The notes beneath the pieces were generated by a model that ran no database searches, was not told where the DNA came from, and saw only the letters and a program-made list of their open reading frames with translations. Shown here in pieces: positions 6,696-8,959 of a stretch of DNA of 8,959 bases. The position numbers and the translations under genes are program-made. Origin of the DNA: an uncultured Planctomycetaceae bacterium (GTDB taxonomy: Bacteria > Planctomycetota > Planctomycetia > Planctomycetales > Planctomycetaceae). Where the stretch lies: positions 1 to 8,959 of the forward strand of contig CALJUK010000960.1 in NCBI GenBank assembly GCA_937975745.1. Direction: 5' to 3'. How positions within the stretch are numbered: the first letter of the stretch is position 1; the number at the start of each line of letters is the position of its first letter.

Positions 6696-8959
6696 TGACT
6701 GACCGGCGGTTGTGGCTACAAACTTTCGAATCTCCGCTGTGGACGCTGTTCACATTCGCATGTGTGGTGACCGCCGTTGTGATCATCGTTTGGCTGTACC
6801 GCACCGAGCGATCGCTGGTTCCATCCCGCATTGGCAAGTGGCTGCTCGGTCTGCGCCTGGGTGTTCTCGGCCTGGTCCTGGCAGCCATGCTGCAACCGGT
6901 CTTGTCGCGGACGCATTTGCTCGAACAACGCGGCCGAATTGTCATCGCCGTCGATGTTTCTGCCAGCATGACGACGACTGACCGGCAGGCCAGCCCGGCA
7001 GAGAAACTCGCCTGGGCTCGCGCTCCGGGTATGATCGGCAACGCTTCGGTCAACGAACGACTCGACCGCTGGGCAAAGACATTGGCCGAAGGACGTGAGC
7101 CCGAATGGGTCCTGCCGACCGAAACATCTGACCCGAAACAACGGGAAGAACTGGCGACGGTGCGCAAGGAGACTCTGCACGGAACACTCGAAGCGGTCGA
7201 TCAACTCTCCCGTAAAGAGATCGCCCGCCGCCTGCTCTTACAGTCCACCGATGCGCTACTCCCGGCGATTGCAGAGCAAGGCAATATCGAAGTCCGCCTG
7301 TTCGGCGGCGAGATCGCCGATGCCGATCCCGAAAAGTTGGACGGACTGATCGCCACTCCCCCCGAGTCGGTCGGGCCGGACTCCACATCGCTGTCGGCCG
7401 CCGTCGAAACGAAGGACACAGCGACCACAAGCGGACCGATCCGTGCATTTGTCCTGCTGACTGACGGACGGGACACGGCCCGCGGTCAAGCCGTCACTGC
7501 GGCTCGCAAGCTGGGGGAACTCGAAACGCCCGTCTATTCGGTTCTGCTCGGTTCGACGGAACCCGTGCGAGACCTGGCCATCGCCGAACTCGACTACCCG
7601 GAAGTTTCATTTCAGGACGACTCTCCCCGCCTGTCGGCCGTCGTTCGGGCTGGCGGCTTTACGGGAAAGTCGATCGAGGTGGTCCTGCAGCCCAAAGAGG
7701 GAGAGGCCGTCCGACAGACACTGACTGTCGAAGGGGAAATCGTCCCCGTCGAAATGCCGCTGCCGACACACGGACTCGGTCGGCATGAATACACCCTGTC
7801 GGTCACGTCTTTGCCGGGGGAAAGTCGCGAGGACAACAACTCCCGCGAGTTCGGTCTGAATGTCGTCGACGACCGGATCCGTGTCTTGCTTGTCGAAGGC
7901 GAAGCGGGGTGGGAGTTTCGCTTTATCGACAACGCACTCTCACGCGACGAACGGATTGAGATCCGGCAGGTGGTGTTCGACCAGCCCTATCTCGGTCTCC
8001 TCCCCGAGCCGTTTTTCCCCCGCCAACTTCCCGCCGTTGACGCAGCCAACGAGAACGAAAATCCGTTCGCTGGTCTGGACCTCGTCATCATCGGCGATGT
8101 TTCGCCCGGTCGCCTACCGGAACGGGTCTGGGAACAATTGGAACGCTTCGTGGCAGAAGATGGTAGCACGTTGGTTCTGACCGCCGGGCAGCGGTATTTC
8201 CCACAGCGACACCGTTCGAAGACACTGGCCGAGCTATTGCCGATCGAAGACCCGCACGAGTTTTCCGCCACAGCCGACCAGGCCGTCGGTCCCCCGTCCG
8301 AACGGGGGATACGCCTCAGCCCGACACCCGACGGACGACAGCAGCTGATGCTGCAGTTCTCCGCGGACCCGGCCGAGAACATTCACATCTGGCAGCAACT
8401 TCCGGGCATCTTGCGGGGGCAGGCTGGCCGGGCCAAACCGGCGGGCACCGTGTTCTTAAGTCTGGCGGCACAGGACGGTCGCCCCACGACTCTCGAACAG
8501 GATCGGCAGAACGCCGTCATGGCTCACCAGTACTTCGGTTTCGGCCAGGTCGTCTGGCTGGGAATCGACTCCACCTGGCGTTGGCGGAATCGTGTCGGCG
8601 ACGAATATCATCACCGCTTCTGGGGACAGTTGGCACGGTGGGCCTGGCAAAACCGGGCAATGGCTGGCAACGACTATGTCAAGTTGAGCCTCGACCGCAG
8701 CAACATCGAGGTCGGGGAGAACGTTCTAATTCGCTCGCGGTGGACAACCGCCGCCCGAGAGCGGCTGGGGGCGCTCACCGATCGGGTCGTCATCTATCGC
8801 GTTCTGCCCAGCGGTCAGCGACGCGAGTATCAGACGCTCAATCTGCAATCTTCCGAATCGCAGCCGTTGTTGCACGAAGGCGAGCTGATCGATCCACCCG
8901 CTGGAGAATACCAGATTGTCCACCGGGCCGATGGTCTGCCACCGGGCGGCGAAGAAGTC
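6695..8959 (+). CDS. Second VWA membrane protein with amidotransferase-like domain (C-terminus cut by window edge)
   Basis: The frame is open from the ATG at 6695 to the right edge, 755 residues without a stop. The start is set by the TGATG overlap with the previous gene, with GGGGA ten bases upstream. Two membrane helices (about 14-35 and 50-70) precede a VWA domain with MIDAS D87-V-S89-A-S91, T231 in DSTSLSAAV, and D257 in LLTDGRD. The distance from the first motif to LTDG is about 165 residues, longer than in a compact VWA domain, indicating an inserted charged, helical segment at about 100-190. After a beta-rich region (about 285-395) comes an amidotransferase-like fold starting at RVLLVEGEAGWEFRF (about 396-410) and running to about 665, then a beta-sandwich-like segment (about 680 to the edge). 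The only cysteine is C23 in a membrane helix, so the amidotransferase fold cannot use a catalytic cysteine. It is translationally coupled to the BatA/VWA gene, and the two probably form one membrane complex. Planctomycete relatives are large, so a substantial C-terminal part may be missing. Confidence 0.9.
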   Translation, partial: MTDRRLWLQTFESPLWTLFTFACVVTAVVIIVWLYRTERSLVPSRIGKWLLGLRLGVLGLVLAAMLQPVLSRTHLLEQRGRIVIAVDVSASMTTTDRQASPAEKLAWARAPGMIGNASVNERLDRWAKTLAEGREPEWVLPTETSDPKQREELATVRKETLHGTLEAVDQLSRKEIARRLLLQSTDALLPAIAEQGNIEVRLFGGEIADADPEKLDGLIATPPESVGPDSTSLSAAVETKDTATTSGPIRAFVLLTDGRDTARGQAVTAARKLGELETPVYSVLLGSTEPVRDLAIAELDYPEVSFQDDSPRLSAVVRAGGFTGKSIEVVLQPKEGEAVRQTLTVEGEIVPVEMPLPTHGLGRHEYTLSVTSLPGESREDNNSREFGLNVVDDRIRVLLVEGEAGWEFRFIDNALSRDERIEIRQVVFDQPYLGLLPEPFFPRQLPAVDAANENENPFAGLDLVIIGDVSPGRLPERVWEQLERFVAEDGSTLVLTAGQRYFPQRHRSKTLAELLPIEDPHEFSATADQAVGPPSERGIRLSPTPDGRQQLMLQFSADPAENIHIWQQLPGILRGQAGRAKPAGTVFLSLAAQDGRPTTLEQDRQNAVMAHQYFGFGQVVWLGIDSTWRWRNRVGDEYHHRFWGQLARWAWQNRAMAGNDYVKLSLDRSNIEVGENVLIRSRWTTAARERLGALTDRVVIYRVLPSGQRREYQTLNLQSSESQPLLHEGELIDPPAGEYQIVHRADGLPPGGEEV

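Overview
The window looks like chromosomal DNA of a GC-rich bacterium, most likely a planctomycete. That rests on the combination of families rather than on any marker gene. There is a MoxR-type AAA+ ATPase, two consecutive membrane-anchored von Willebrand A (VWA) proteins (the first with a BatA-type N-terminus, both with glutamine-amidotransferase-like domains), an exported DUF1570-type metalloprotease, and a sulfatase-fold protein. All are characteristic of planctomycete genomes. I saw no tRNA, rRNA, CRISPR array, insertion sequence or phage gene.

Layout: five protein genes form two divergent blocks. The leftward (minus) block, read from right to left, is the DUF1570-type protease (2837-3973), a sulfatase-like protein (1367-2656), a gap of about 405 bp, and the MoxR ATPase (1-961, cut by the left edge). 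The rightward (plus) block is a BatA/VWA membrane protein (4242-6695) whose TGA overlaps by one base the ATG of a second VWA membrane protein (6695 to the right edge, cut). The two blocks diverge from a 268-bp region (3974-4241). It holds a perfect TATAAT on the minus strand, a 10-bp palindrome where that transcript would begin, and a 17-bp tandem repeat just before the BatA/VWA start.

Working together: MoxR ATPases usually act with VWA proteins as a chaperone-like machine that matures or assembles other proteins, so the ATPase on the left and the two VWA proteins on the right are probably parts of one system. A DUF58 protein, the usual third partner, is not in the window; it could lie just left of the MoxR gene. 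The protease and the sulfatase-like protein sit between the two halves. The sulfatase-like protein keeps the fold signature but appears to have lost its nucleophile and key metal ligands, so it is probably a cytoplasmic pseudoenzyme. It is the most unusual gene here. Both VWA proteins also carry amidotransferase-like domains without a catalytic cysteine, so they are more likely binding modules than enzymes.
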